From contig JBGFRC010000001.1 of assembly GCA_041695325.1 (NCBI GenBank), forward strand, positions 1 to 64,000: a stretch of DNA of 64,000 bases. The letters run 5' to 3'. Shown here piece by piece: positions 1 to 8,324 of this stretch (its first letter is position 1; each line of letters begins with the position of its first letter). The stretch is from SURF-13 sp041695325. GTDB taxonomy: Bacteria; Pseudomonadota; Gammaproteobacteria; SURF-13. The translations under genes were made by a program, and so were the position numbers. The notes under the pieces were generated by a model. It was not told the DNA's origin and did no database searches. It was given only the letters and a program-made list of their open reading frames with translations.

Positions 1-232
1 AACTTTTTACTGCATCCGCGGCCATCCCTGGCGTAACTTCCTTTTACCTCCCCACACCAGCCAGGCCATCCCTGGCCTGTCGCTCGGCGGGCCAAAGCGG
101 TGCTTCGGCTTTTTCCGCCTCGCCCACTCGGACACCTCTCCTGAACTTTTTACTGCATCCGCGGCCATCCCTGGCGTAACTTCCTTTTACCTCCCCACAC
201 CAGCCAGGCCATCCCTGGCCTGTCGCTCGGCG
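1..232. repeat. Pair of 89-bp direct repeats carrying GGGA-loop hairpins
   Basis: Positions 1-89 and 144-232 appear identical by eye and are separated by 54 bp. The first copy may extend beyond the window edge. Each copy contains two palindromes whose minus-strand loop is GGGA: a short one with a GCCA/TGGC stem (21-32 and 164-175) and a 7-bp one (62-79 and 205-222). The stretch from 1 to 418 has no convincing gene; the rest of it (about 233-418) is fbp upstream sequence with a possible TATACT -10 hexamer at 307-312. Confidence 0.85.
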
Positions 233-418
233 CTTCGCAGCTCGCCCAGACGGGCGGCGCGCGCAATGATAGCACGTGATGGCGTCACAATTCGTGCGCC
301 GTGTGCTATACTGTGGGGTCTAATTATGCTGATGTACGGCAGTTTACGGCCCGCCAACGGTTGTTGCGCAGCACCCTGCTCCATCGTCAAATTTTGAATT
401 TACAGGACATTATACCCT

Positions 419-1453
419 ATGCACAACGGCACTACGCTTACCCAGTTCATCATTGAAGAGCAGCGTCAGATCGGCGCGAGCGGCGATTTCACCTCGCTGC
501 TCAACGATATCGTGACGGCCTGCAAGGTAATCTCCAACGCGGTGCATAAGGGCGCGCTGATCGGCATCCAGGGCAGCGCGGGCAGCGAGAACGTACAGGG
601 AGAAACGCAAAAGAAGCTGGATATCATCACCAACGAAGTCTTCATCAAGTCCAACGAATGGGCTGGCCACCTGGCCGCGATGGGCTCGGAGGAGATGGAC
701 GACATCTATCCCATTCCGCGCCAGTATCCGAAGGGAAAATACCTGCTGGTGTTCGACCCGCTGGACGGCTCGTCCAACATTGACGTCAACATTTCCGTCG
801 GCACCATCTTCTCGATACTGCGCTCGCCCAAGGGATTGTCGCAAGAGCCGGTCACCGCGCACGATTTCCTGCAGCCCGGCACGCGCCAGGTGTGCGCCGG
901 CTATGCGCTCTACGGGCCCTCCACCATGCTGGTGCTGACCAGCGGCCAGGGCGTGAACGGCTTCACGCTGGACCAGAACATCGGCGAGTTCATCCTCACC
1001 CACCCCAAGATGCGCATTCCCGAAGACAGCACCGAATTCGCCATCAACGCCTCCAACGAGCGCTTCTGGGAGGCGCCGGTACAGCGCTACGTGGATGAAT
1101 GCTTGAAAGGCGCGGAAGGCCCGCGCAAGAAGAATTTCAACATGCGCTGGATCGCCTCCATGGTGGCCGAGGTGCACCGCATCCTGATCCGCGGCGGCGT
1201 GTTCATGTATCCCAAGGACACCAAGGATCCCTCCAAGCCCGGCAAGCTGCGCCTGATGTATGAAGCCAACCCGATGTCGTTCATCGTCGAGCAGGCGGGC
1301 GGCCTCAGCACCACCGGGCGCGAGCGTATCATGGAAATAGCTCCTGCGGATTTACATCAGCGCGTACCGGTGATACTGGGCTCCAGAAACGAAGTGAGCC
1401 GCATTATTTCCTATCACGCTGAACCGCCCCAGGCAAACGAAGCGGCGGCGTAA
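419..1453 (+). CDS. fbp: Fructose-1,6-bisphosphatase class I
   Basis: Hydrolyses fructose 1,6-bisphosphate to fructose 6-phosphate in the cytoplasm, for gluconeogenesis or the Calvin cycle. At 344 residues it has the usual class I length. The metal-binding signature DPLDGSSN is at residues 113-120, preceded by the GSEE acidic pair at 89-92. The N-terminus (LTQFIIEEQ) matches the family, supporting the ATG at 419. A candidate promoter (GTCACA, 17 bp, TATACT at 307-312) lies upstream, but its -35 is poor. The gene is convergent with mtgA, with only two bases between the stop codons. Confidence 0.97.
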   Translation: MHNGTTLTQFIIEEQRQIGASGDFTSLLNDIVTACKVISNAVHKGALIGIQGSAGSENVQGETQKKLDIITNEVFIKSNEWAGHLAAMGSEEMDDIYPIPRQYPKGKYLLVFDPLDGSSNIDVNISVGTIFSILRSPKGLSQEPVTAHDFLQPGTRQVCAGYALYGPSTMLVLTSGQGVNGFTLDQNIGEFILTHPKMRIPEDSTEFAINASNERFWEAPVQRYVDECLKGAEGPRKKNFNMRWIASMVAEVHRILIRGGVFMYPKDTKDPSKPGKLRLMYEANPMSFIVEQAGGLSTTGRERIMEIAPADLHQRVPVILGSRNEVSRIISYHAEPPQANEAAA

Positions 1454-1455
1454 TT

Positions 1456-2163
1456 TCAAGGAATCCGCGCCGCGTCCATGCGCGCCTGGATGATGGCGGT
1501 CTTGCGCTCCAGCCACGGCGTGCTGCGGCGCTTGTCGTAATAGTGCGGCTTGGGCGCCATGGCGGCGAGGCGCGCGGCCTGATAGGCGCTTAACGCGGCG
1601 GCGCTCACGCTGAAGTAGTGGCGCGCGGCGGCCTCCGCGCCGAATACGCCGTCGCCCCACTCGACGACGTTCAGGTAAATTTCCAGGATGCGGCGCTTGC
1701 CCATCATGCGCTCGATCATCAGCGTGATGACGGCTTCTTGCGCCTTGCGCAGCATGCTGCGCTCGCCGGACAGGAACAGGTTCTTCGCCAACTGCTGGCT
1801 GATGGTCGAGCCGCCCGCTACCACCCTGCCCTTCTTCAGATTTTTCTCGTAGGCGTCCTGTACGCCTTCCCAGTCAAACCCCTCATGCTCCAGGAATTTG
1901 GCGTCTTCTGCCGCGACCACGGCGCGCTTCAAGTGGACGGAGATGCGCTCATAGGGCATCCATCGGTGTTTGAGCGCCGCATCAGGATTTTTTTCCTGCG
2001 CGGCGGCAAGGCGCCGCTCCATAAAGGCGCTTTGTGCGGGATTATGATCCACCCAATACCAGATGTGCGCGAATATCCATAGCTGGCAGGCAAGCACCCC
2101 CGCACACACCAGCAGCACAGCGCGCCACAGCCAGCGCCAGCCCGTTTTTATCCACGCCTGCAC
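1456..2163 (-). CDS. mtgA: Monofunctional peptidoglycan glycosyltransferase
   Basis: A GT51-family transglycosylase that polymerises lipid II into glycan strands at the outer face of the inner membrane, without a transpeptidase domain. Of 235 residues, about 14-37 form a single membrane anchor. The catalytic region shows EDAKFLEHEGFDW (catalytic Glu near residue 86) and GGSTISQQLAKN near 115-126, both hallmarks of the family. It is upstream of nothing obvious and convergent with fbp. Length and motifs fit MtgA rather than a truncated bifunctional PBP1. Confidence 0.96.
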   Translation of the reverse strand: MQAWIKTGWRWLWRAVLLVCAGVLACQLWIFAHIWYWVDHNPAQSAFMERRLAAAQEKNPDAALKHRWMPYERISVHLKRAVVAAEDAKFLEHEGFDWEGVQDAYEKNLKKGRVVAGGSTISQQLAKNLFLSGERSMLRKAQEAVITLMIERMMGKRRILEIYLNVVEWGDGVFGAEAAARHYFSVSAAALSAYQAARLAAMAPKPHYYDKRRSTPWLERKTAIIQARMDAARIP

Positions 2164-2185
2164 GTGCCGCCAGCAAGGAATTCCG

Positions 2186-2470
2186 TTACTTAATCTTCAC
2201 AACCGATGGGGTGGCGTTCTTGGCGCAGGTCTCCGGCGCCTTTTTGCCGGTTATTAAATAATCGTACTCGATCATCTGCAATTTGCCGTCGCAGTTTTTG
2301 TCCAGGCGCTCGAATACCTTGGTCAAGGGACGCCAGGCTTCCGCTTCCTCGGGGCTGATGCTCTTGTCATGGTCGGCGTCCAGCTGCTCAAACGGCGGCG
2401 CGGCCAGAGCGAAGGTAGCCGACGCGGACAGCAACACGGCACAGCAGGTGTTCAACAGGAATTTTTTCAT
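2186..2470 (-). CDS. Small exported EF-hand protein
   Basis: A 94-residue protein beginning MKKFLLNTCC with a hydrophobic signal sequence ending near the Ala-Leu-Ala-Ala region at about residue 24. Two Ca2+-binding-like loops follow: DADHDKSISPEE and DKNCDGKLQMIE, the standard paired EF-hand arrangement. I start at the ATG at 2470 because AAGGAGG lies a few bases before it; a longer in-frame start five codons upstream lacks such a site. The protein is probably periplasmic and calcium-binding; its partner is unknown. The second loop has a Cys that could form a disulfide with the later TCAK cysteine. Confidence 0.8.
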   Translation of the reverse strand: MKKFLLNTCCAVLLSASATFALAAPPFEQLDADHDKSISPEEAEAWRPLTKVFERLDKNCDGKLQMIEYDYLITGKKAPETCAKNATPSVVKIK

Positions 2471-2516
2471 TGAGCCTCCTTCCAAACATATTTTAAGACA
2501 GGTATACGCCGGGGCA

Positions 2517-2871
2517 TCAGGTTTTCTTCGGGGACGCGGACAAGCTCACCGTGATGACGGCCGTCAAGATCACCGTCATGCCCATGAGCTGTATTCCGGT
2601 CAGTGTTTCCTCCAGCAGTCACCAGCCGAGCAACACCGCGACAACAGGGTTGACGTAAGCATACGTGCCCAGGTACACCGGCGCAACATTGTGCAATAGC
2701 CAGACGTATGACACAAACCCCGTGCGTGCCGAAACCGGCCAGCCACAACGCGGTGGTCGCCACCAGCAGCGCCGCCTGATTGGAAGGCACCCATTGCTCG
2801 CCCACCACCAGGCCGTTGCCGCCCGCGAGCAGCAACATCCCCATAATGGTAATCAAACGCCATTCACGCAT
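2517..2871 (-). pseudogene. Decayed EamA/DMT-family transporter
   Basis: The first part (from 2871) encodes MLLLAGGNGLVVGEQWVPS and a following helix typical of YedA-like drug/metabolite exporters. The second part, in another frame, encodes HNVAPVYLGTYAYVNPVVAV and LLGW followed by an in-frame TGA, then LLEETLTGIQLMGM down to a stop at 2517. A full transporter has about 300 residues. Here the N-terminal helices and roughly 150 residues of the middle are missing, and there is also a frameshift and a nonsense codon. This is a degraded remnant, not a sequencing slip. Confidence 0.8.
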
Positions 2872-2918
2872 GGATAGTAGCGCCGTCTCGAATCAGACAT
2901 GAAAATTAATTGCGACGC

Positions 2919-4151
2919 TTATATGGACTGACGATGACCGCTTGGCTTCCACGAGGGCGCAATGACATTGGGCATGGCGGAACGTTTGAGCAGGCGCGCG
3001 GGCGCCAGGGCAAACTCGCCGTAGCGCCGGTTCACTTGATCCATGACGCGTTCTACCGCCTGCCGCTTCTGATCGGCGCGGCCGAACAAATCCTGCTGCC
3101 CGGCGGGTTCCGGCGCAAGCGCGGTGACCTGCACCTGAAACGCAGGCTCCCCGCGCCAAGCGTGCTGCATCATGTCACGGCAAAGCCGGTACAGGGTGCG
3201 GGCATCGTTATCGGGCTGGGCCAGGGAAAACGTGCCGCCGATCCAGCCCTGCGCTGCGCGCAGACCGATGAAAAAACGCCGCGCAACCAGATCGTGGCGG
3301 CGCAGGCGCGCGCCCACCTTTTCGCTCATGTGCAGAAAATAGGTGAGCAATACTTCCCTGTCGCACGTGCCGGGCGGGAGCACCTTGCCGTGGCCCAGCG
3401 ATTTCGGCGCGGCGGCATCAGCGCTCACCTTGTCCGGGTCTTCGCCGCGGCACATGAGCCAGATGTGCCGCCCCATGTTGCCGAAGCGGCGCGCCAGCAC
3501 GCTCACCGGCAGCCGCGCCACGTCGCCGCAAGTGCACGCGCCGTGCGCGGCGAGATAACCCGCGATGCCAAGCGCTACGCCGGACAGCGCCGTGACCGGC
3601 TCGTGCTCCAGGCGCGTGCGCGCCTGCCAGGGAGGAATCACCACAAAACCGTTGGGCTTCACCAGATTGGCGGCAAACTTGGCCGTGCACTTGTCGCCGC
3701 TGACCCCCACGGAGCACGGCAAGCCGCTCACCGCCCGCACCTTGTCAATGACCATATATGCCATACGTTCGGGCGTACCGTACAAACTCTGGCAACGCGT
3801 TACATCGAGAAATGCCTCGTCCACGGAAAACACCTCGATGTCCGGACTCACGTCATAGAGCGCCGTCATGATGACGGTGGAGATGTGCGCATAGATTTTG
3901 GGCCGCGCGGGACGCTGGATTATAGCTGGATACAGCTTGCGCGCCTCCTTGAGGCGCATGCCGGTATGAACGCCGAAGGCGCGCGCCTCGTAGGAACAGG
4001 TGATGATGGTTGTGCCCTGTACACCGTTGGTCACCGCGACGGGCTTGCCGCGCAATTCGGGAAAATCGCGCTGCTCCACCGATGCGAAAAAGGCATTCAT
4101 GTCCACATGAATGATGGCGCGCGGCCAGGGGTGATCGTGCATTGTTGTCAC
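2919..4151 (-). CDS. dinB: Y-family DNA polymerase (Pol IV-like)
   Basis: Translesion DNA polymerase of 410 residues. Catalytic acidic residues are visible in VDMNAFFAS (Asp17, with the FF steric-gate pair) and SVDEAFLD (Asp111, Glu112). The CSYEARAFGVHTGM element follows the family pattern, and a little-finger domain occupies about 240-355. A GTG start at 4151 overlaps the TGA of the upstream dehydrogenase gene; an ATG nine bases further in is an alternative. The C-terminus lacks an obvious Gln-rich clamp-binding peptide, although QQDLFG near residue 345 could serve. The ImuB/DinB assignment is by sequence feel; the catalytic core is certain. Confidence 0.9.
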   Translation of the reverse strand: MTTMHDHPWPRAIIHVDMNAFFASVEQRDFPELRGKPVAVTNGVQGTTIITCSYEARAFGVHTGMRLKEARKLYPAIIQRPARPKIYAHISTVIMTALYDVSPDIEVFSVDEAFLDVTRCQSLYGTPERMAYMVIDKVRAVSGLPCSVGVSGDKCTAKFAANLVKPNGFVVIPPWQARTRLEHEPVTALSGVALGIAGYLAAHGACTCGDVARLPVSVLARRFGNMGRHIWLMCRGEDPDKVSADAAAPKSLGHGKVLPPGTCDREVLLTYFLHMSEKVGARLRRHDLVARRFFIGLRAAQGWIGGTFSLAQPDNDARTLYRLCRDMMQHAWRGEPAFQVQVTALAPEPAGQQDLFGRADQKRQAVERVMDQVNRRYGEFALAPARLLKRSAMPNVIAPSWKPSGHRQSI

Positions 4152-5359
4152 TTCGCGCCTGCCTCCGTGCGTTTTAGACGAAACAGCCCGTGAGTATCGC
4201 TGTCGCTGGTGAAATACAGCGCACCGTCCGGGCCGATGGCCACGCCCACGGGCCGCGCCCAGCGTTCGCCGTTTTCCAGTTGAAATCCGGTGATCAAATC
4301 ATCCACGCGCTGCGCCCGGCCCTCCTTGAAGCGCACGGCGACGAGCTTCGGCGGACGCCGCGTGGCCGCGTCGCCGAAGAGGCCGCCGCTGGGCTGCGTT
4401 CCCCACGAACCGCGCAACGCCACGATGGCGTCGCCCTCCAGCGTCTTGTCCAACGCGCCTTGCGGCACAAAGACCACGCCCATCGGCGCATTGCGCGCGG
4501 GGAAAGTCGCCACCGGCGCCACCACGTCCTCCAGCGGCCGCGGCGGTTGCCGCTTGATGCACCCATCGCGCCGGATGCGTTCGCCGTCGTATTGAAACCA
4601 GGGCATGCCGTGAAACGATCCGGCGTCAATCCGGCTGAAATACTCCGGCGGCTGCTCGTAGCCCAGATGATCGGGGCCGTTATTGCTCGCGTACAGCGCG
4701 CCGCTGCCAGGCTGCCAGGCGAACCCCACGGCGTTGCGCAGCCCTGAAGCATAGGTTTCCCAGCTTGCCTTGCCGTCCTCCTCGCGCAACACCAGAAAGC
4801 CGCCCCGGCGATCATTGAACGAATACGGCTCACCCAGATATTCATCGCTGCAATTGCCGCTGATGCCGAGGCTCACATACACCCGTCCGTCCGGCCCGAC
4901 GCCGACGGTGCGGCTGCTGTGACCGCCGCCACCTGGCAACGCGGCCAACAGTTTTACCGCGCCCGGCGCAAGTTTTTTCTGGCCGGGTTTGTATGGCGCG
5001 CGGTACAGCCCATCGGTGCGGGCAATGAGGATTTCGTTCCTTCTGAACGCGACGCTGTGCGGATAACCGCCCAATGCGACAAAGACTTCAGGCGCGGTAT
5101 AAGGCGGCGGCAGGCGATACACGTTGCCGGACTTGGAGCCGATGAACAAATCGCCATTAGCGGAAAACGCCGACAAACGCGGGCCATCCAGCGCAGCGGT
5201 TAACAGTTCAAGCCGATAGCCCTGCGGCACCCGCGCGACTCTGCGTTCACCGTCAACGATAATCGCCTGATCTTGATAGGTCAGCGCTTCGGTACCCGCT
5301 TGCGCGAGCGAAGCGGCGCAGCAGCAGAGAAATAGAAATAAGAAAGCGGATTTGCGCAT
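4148..5359 (-). CDS. Secreted PQQ-dependent sugar/sorbosone dehydrogenase-like beta-propeller
   Basis: A 403-residue exported protein with a signal peptide (MRKSAFLFLFLCCCAASLAQ). Propeller motifs typical of glucose/sorbosone dehydrogenases include GGGGHSSRTVGVGPDGRVYVSLG, whose histidine is the likely catalytic base, and RPVGVAIGPDGALYFTSD near the C-terminus. I start at the ATG at 5359 because it gives a clean signal peptide with a GAGGAA site upstream. The 3' end overlaps dinB by four bases. No heme-c domain is fused, so electrons would go to a separate acceptor. Substrate is unknown; PQQ use is family-based. Confidence 0.85.
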   Translation of the reverse strand: MRKSAFLFLFLCCCAASLAQAGTEALTYQDQAIIVDGERRVARVPQGYRLELLTAALDGPRLSAFSANGDLFIGSKSGNVYRLPPPYTAPEVFVALGGYPHSVAFRRNEILIARTDGLYRAPYKPGQKKLAPGAVKLLAALPGGGGHSSRTVGVGPDGRVYVSLGISGNCSDEYLGEPYSFNDRRGGFLVLREEDGKASWETYASGLRNAVGFAWQPGSGALYASNNGPDHLGYEQPPEYFSRIDAGSFHGMPWFQYDGERIRRDGCIKRQPPRPLEDVVAPVATFPARNAPMGVVFVPQGALDKTLEGDAIVALRGSWGTQPSGGLFGDAATRRPPKLVAVRFKEGRAQRVDDLITGFQLENGERWARPVGVAIGPDGALYFTSDSDTHGLFRLKRTEAGAK

Positions 5360-5454
5360 TAAGGAGTTTCCTCGCTGAGCTTGCTTTTCTCCGTTGAAAT
5401 GGCGCCGGCCGCGGGGCCGGTCATGCAATAGCACGCGGAGCCGCTTCCCCCTGC

Positions 5455-5652
5455 TCATGTCTGCTTTACGTCTCCCAGAAAATCCCTCAACGACAGAATC
5501 CAGATTCCCCTGTAAGCGCACAAACGCAGCATGGCCTGATCTCCCGTCACGACAATGTCCGCCTTTCCGGCAACGGCACATTCGAGAATCCGGTTGTCCG
5601 GCTCATCATGCAGTATCTTAATCCGGCGGCGAGGCGTCCGGCATTGGCGCAC
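5455..5652 (-). pseudogene. C-terminal fragment of a PIN-domain toxin
   Basis: About 55 recognisable residues: ILHDEPDNRILECAVAG, then ADIVVTGDQAML and ILSLRDFL. These are the last third of PIN_3-type (COG1569) toxins, carrying the late acidic residues. The first 80 or so residues, with the first catalytic Asp, are absent, and no antitoxin gene adjoins it. The break lies beside the tRNA-Ser gene, a common integration site. It probably makes no active RNase. Confidence 0.7.
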
Positions 5653-5703
5653 CCCTGCACGGCAGGATTACGAACCCTTCGGGTTCGAACCCACCTAAGC
5701 CGA

Positions 5704-5745
5704 GTCCTTTGCAAAAGGGGCCTGTTGACCCCTTCTGCAAAGGAC
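5704..5745 (-). terminator. Long hairpin directly after tRNA-Ser
   Basis: An almost perfect inverted repeat: 17-bp stem with one G-U pair, 8-nt loop. It starts at the base after the CCA end of the tRNA. It could end or protect the tRNA transcript, but there is no U-run after it, so intrinsic termination is uncertain. Confidence 0.5.
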
Positions 5746-5838
5746 TGGCGGAGAGGGTGGGATTCGAACCCACGTGGCGGGATTAACCGCCCATCCGATT
5801 TCGAGTCGGCGCCGTTATGACCGCTTCGGTACCTCTCC
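5746..5838 (-). tRNA. tRNA-Ser (anticodon CGA)
   Basis: A class II tRNA of about 93 nt including an encoded CCA. The acceptor arms GGAGAGG/CCTCTCC pair, the T-loop reads GGTTCGAATCC, the anticodon loop reads CTCGAAA (anticodon CGA, for UCG codons), and a long variable arm is present. It lies alone between hda and the PIN fragment. Confidence 0.96.
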
Positions 5839-5877
5839 GGGGCATACAGGTGACGCAAAGGTCGTTGAGCGCTTATT

Positions 5878-6576
5878 TTAACTCAAACGCGCGGCTTCGT
5901 CTGTGTTCATCAACCGGCGCACCAAGGGTATGGTGAGCTTGCGCTGCGCGGCTAGGGAAGCAATGTCGAGGCGCTGCAGAAATTCAAACAATGCGGGTAA
6001 ATCGCGCGCCGAACGCGCAAGCAGAAAGCGCGCTACTTCATCGGGAAGATCAATGCCGCGGCTGCGCGCGCGCTGTTGCAGGGCGGTGAGTTTATCCTCG
6101 TCCTGCAGCGGGTGAAGTTGCAACACCAAACTCCACGTGAGCCGGGAGGTCAAGTCCGGCAGCGCGACGGGCAGCGCCGCGGGCGCCGCGTCGGCGGCCA
6201 TGATCAGGCGCGCGCTGCCGTCGCGCACGCGGTTGTACAAATGAAACAGCGCCCTCTCCCACTCTGCATGGCCTGCGACGGCGTGCACGTCGTCCAGGCA
6301 AATCAGCGCAAGCTGTTCCAAATCATCGAGAATGGCGGTTGAAAGTCCGGACATCTGCGCCAGAGGCAGATAAGCCGACTGTAACCCTCTTTGCGCCGCC
6401 GCCCGGCAGGCCGCCTGCAGCAGATGAGTTTTGCCCGACGCGGGCGCTCCCCATAAATAGATCAACCGCTGCACCTCGTCTTGCGCGGCGGCGACAACCT
6501 CACGATTCCTTGCGGCGACAAAATTGTCAAAACTCACGCCGTCGTTAAGCGTGACCTGCAACGGCAACTGAATCAT
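5878..6576 (-). CDS. hda: DnaA regulatory inactivator Hda
   Basis: A DnaA-like AAA+ protein (232 residues) that, bound to the DNA-loaded sliding clamp, stimulates ATP hydrolysis by DnaA and prevents re-initiation. The N-terminus IQLPLQV is the clamp-binding peptide. Walker A is GAPASGKT at 43-50, Walker B LICLDDVHAV near 90-99, and a sensor II-like arginine region lies near LLARSARDLPAL. It has no DNA-binding domain, as expected for Hda. It follows the AI-2E transporter gene by 15 bases, so the two are probably co-transcribed. Confidence 0.95.
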   Translation of the reverse strand: MIQLPLQVTLNDGVSFDNFVAARNREVVAAAQDEVQRLIYLWGAPASGKTHLLQAACRAAAQRGLQSAYLPLAQMSGLSTAILDDLEQLALICLDDVHAVAGHAEWERALFHLYNRVRDGSARLIMAADAAPAALPVALPDLTSRLTWSLVLQLHPLQDEDKLTALQQRARSRGIDLPDEVARFLLARSARDLPALFEFLQRLDIASLAAQRKLTIPLVRRLMNTDEAARLS

Positions 6577-6591
6577 CGGCCGTCACTCACG

Positions 6592-7650
6592 TCACCCGCG
6601 CGGCGCGCGGTCGTAAAGATAGCTGCCGAGATAACGCTCGCGCAGGTGGCGCAGCAGCACCATGATAATCGCGGCGGCCGGCAGGGCAAGCAGTATGCCG
6701 AGGAAACCGAACAACTGGCCGCCCGCCATGAGCGCGAAAATCACCGCAACCGGATGCAGGCCGATGCGTTTTCCAATCAGGCGCGGCGTAAGCCAGAAGC
6801 TCTCCACGAGCTGGCCGACGCCGAATACCGCGAGCACCGGCAGCAGATGCAGCAGGTCCTGGAATTGCACCAGCGCGGCGATGGCCGCCGACACGATGCC
6901 GATGGTGAACCCAAGGTACGGCACAAAGCTGAGCATACCCGCGACGAGGCCGATGAGCAGCGCCAAGTCCAGCCCCATGATCCATAAGCCGGTACTGTAA
7001 ATCACGCTCAGCGCCAGCATGACCAGCAACTGCCCGCGCAGAAACGCGCCCAGAACTTCATCGCTTTCGCGCGCCAGCGTCACTATCGCCGGCTCAACGG
7101 TGCGCGGCAGCAGTTCGCGTATCCGGGTAAGCAGCGTATTCCAGTCGCGCAACAGATAAAACGTGACCAGGGGGACTAGCACCAGATTCACCAGCCAGGA
7201 CAAAAATGCAAAGCCGGACTGGGATACCGAACCCAGCACAGCGGCGGCGATACCGCCCGCCCTTTGCCACTGTTGGCGCAGGACTTCCTGAAGGGCGCTG
7301 ATATCGAACCCGGTTTCTTCCAGGCCCAATCGTTCGCGTAGCCACGGCAGCGCCGTATCCTGCAACCAGGAGAAGTAGCCGGGCAATTTACTGATGAAGG
7401 CGGTGATTTGCCGCTCCAGCAGCGGTATCAAAATGAGCAGCGTCAGCAGCACAATCAGCAGAAACAGGCCGAACACCAGGGCGGCGCAGGTTGCGCGCGA
7501 CAGTTTGCGCGCCTCCAGGCGGTTCACCAGCGGGTTGCCGAGGTAGGCGAACAAGGCCGCGGCGAGAAACGGGGTAAGCACCGGCGCAAGCAGGTACACG
7601 AGCAGCGCGCCGCCCGCGAGCGCGGCCAGCAGCAGCCAGGTTCTAGTCAC
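6592..7650 (-). CDS. AI-2E family (PerM/YdiK-like) membrane transporter
   Basis: A 352-residue polytopic inner-membrane protein with hydrophobic segments at the N-terminus (LLLAALAGGALLVYLLAPVL), at about 60-85 and several between 150 and 330. The long hydrophilic stretch between the early and late helices is typical of the family, and PYLGFTIGIVSAA near 245 is a signature-like turn. The family is named for autoinducer-2 export, but most members have no proven substrate. It starts with GTG at 7650, overlapping the upstream phosphatidyltransferase gene by 8 bases. Confidence 0.9.
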   Translation of the reverse strand: MTRTWLLLAALAGGALLVYLLAPVLTPFLAAALFAYLGNPLVNRLEARKLSRATCAALVFGLFLLIVLLTLLILIPLLERQITAFISKLPGYFSWLQDTALPWLRERLGLEETGFDISALQEVLRQQWQRAGGIAAAVLGSVSQSGFAFLSWLVNLVLVPLVTFYLLRDWNTLLTRIRELLPRTVEPAIVTLARESDEVLGAFLRGQLLVMLALSVIYSTGLWIMGLDLALLIGLVAGMLSFVPYLGFTIGIVSAAIAALVQFQDLLHLLPVLAVFGVGQLVESFWLTPRLIGKRIGLHPVAVIFALMAGGQLFGFLGILLALPAAAIIMVLLRHLRERYLGSYLYDRAPRG

Positions 7651-8206
7651 GCCGCTCCTGTGTATTCACCTGCGACGCACGCGCACTCCAGGTCCAGACA
7701 TAATCCAGCCAGCTCCAGACGGTGAAAATGAGCGCCAGATAAATCAAACCGCTGATACTCCACTCCGGCAACGGCAGGAGGCTTAGCTTGAGCATCACGG
7801 CCAGCACCAGGGTGATCTGCAACACGGTATTGACCTTGCTGATCCGGGTCGGCGCCAGATCAAAAGGGTGGACGGTGTAATGGTAAACCAGCGCGCCGCC
7901 GACGATCATCACATCGCGCCCCAGCACCACCGCCACCAGCCAGGCCGGCAACAGGCCGAGCCATGCCAGGGCAATGTAAGCGGAGACCAGCAATATTTTG
8001 TCGGCCAGCGGGTCAAGGATCGAACCCAGGCGGCTCTTCCAGCCGTAACGCTTGGCCAGATAGCCATCGAGGGCGTCGCTCAGGCCCGCCACGCCGAACA
8101 GCAGCAGCGCGGTAAAATAGCGTCCATCCGTCAACGCCATGATGAAGGGCGGCACCAGTACGATGCGCACTAGGCTGATAACATTGGGAAGGTTGTTTTT
8201 ACCCAT
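7643..8206 (-). CDS. CDP-alcohol phosphatidyltransferase (PgsA-like)
   Basis: An integral membrane enzyme moving a phosphatidyl group from CDP-diacylglycerol to an alcohol, probably glycerol 3-phosphate. The active-site motif DALDGYLAKRYGWKSRLG, followed by DPLADK, satisfies the family pattern DG-x2-A(R/K)-x8-G-x3-D-x3-D. It is about 187 residues, the usual size. I start at the ATG at 8206, since GGGAG lies just before it; a GTG two codons earlier is possible. Whether it is true PgsA or a paralogue cannot be told from motifs. It is divergent from purM. Confidence 0.88.
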   Translation of the reverse strand: MGKNNLPNVISLVRIVLVPPFIMALTDGRYFTALLLFGVAGLSDALDGYLAKRYGWKSRLGSILDPLADKILLVSAYIALAWLGLLPAWLVAVVLGRDVMIVGGALVYHYTVHPFDLAPTRISKVNTVLQITLVLAVMLKLSLLPLPEWSISGLIYLALIFTVWSWLDYVWTWSARASQVNTQERRD

Positions 8207-8272
8207 GAACACTCCCGCATTTTAGCAGGGTTTAGGCGTGTGCAGCGCGGGGCTTATAAAGTTGTTTTTTAT

Positions 8273-8301
8273 TTGCAGTCCCTGCGCCAGCCCGATAACA
8301 T
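8273..8301 (+). promoter_or_regulatory. Candidate sigma-70 promoter for purM
   Basis: TTGCAG at 8273-8278 and TAACAT at 8296-8301 are spaced by 17 bp in the 118-bp gap between the divergent pgsA-like gene and purM. Both hexamers are imperfect. No PurR-type palindrome is evident. Confidence 0.35.
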
Positions 8302-8324
8302 AAACGCCTTCTACAACGTATACC

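Noticed and set aside
1..232. CRISPR array
   Set aside because: Only two long copies, no regular spacers, no cas genes in the window.
410..1177. Long open frame antisense to fbp
   Set aside because: Shadow of a GC-rich gene; composition Arg/His/Gly-rich, no family resemblance.
2910..4193. 427-codon plus-strand frame opposite dinB
   Set aside because: The minus-strand polymerase carries clear catalytic motifs; the plus frame does not.
5656..5703. T-loop-like GGGTTCGAACCC near tRNA-Ser, possibly an att site or second tRNA
   Set aside because: Only a dozen bases match the tRNA 3' end and no cloverleaf can be drawn.
6592..7650. Quorum-sensing role from the AI-2E name
   Set aside because: Family name reflects one member; nothing else here relates to AI-2.
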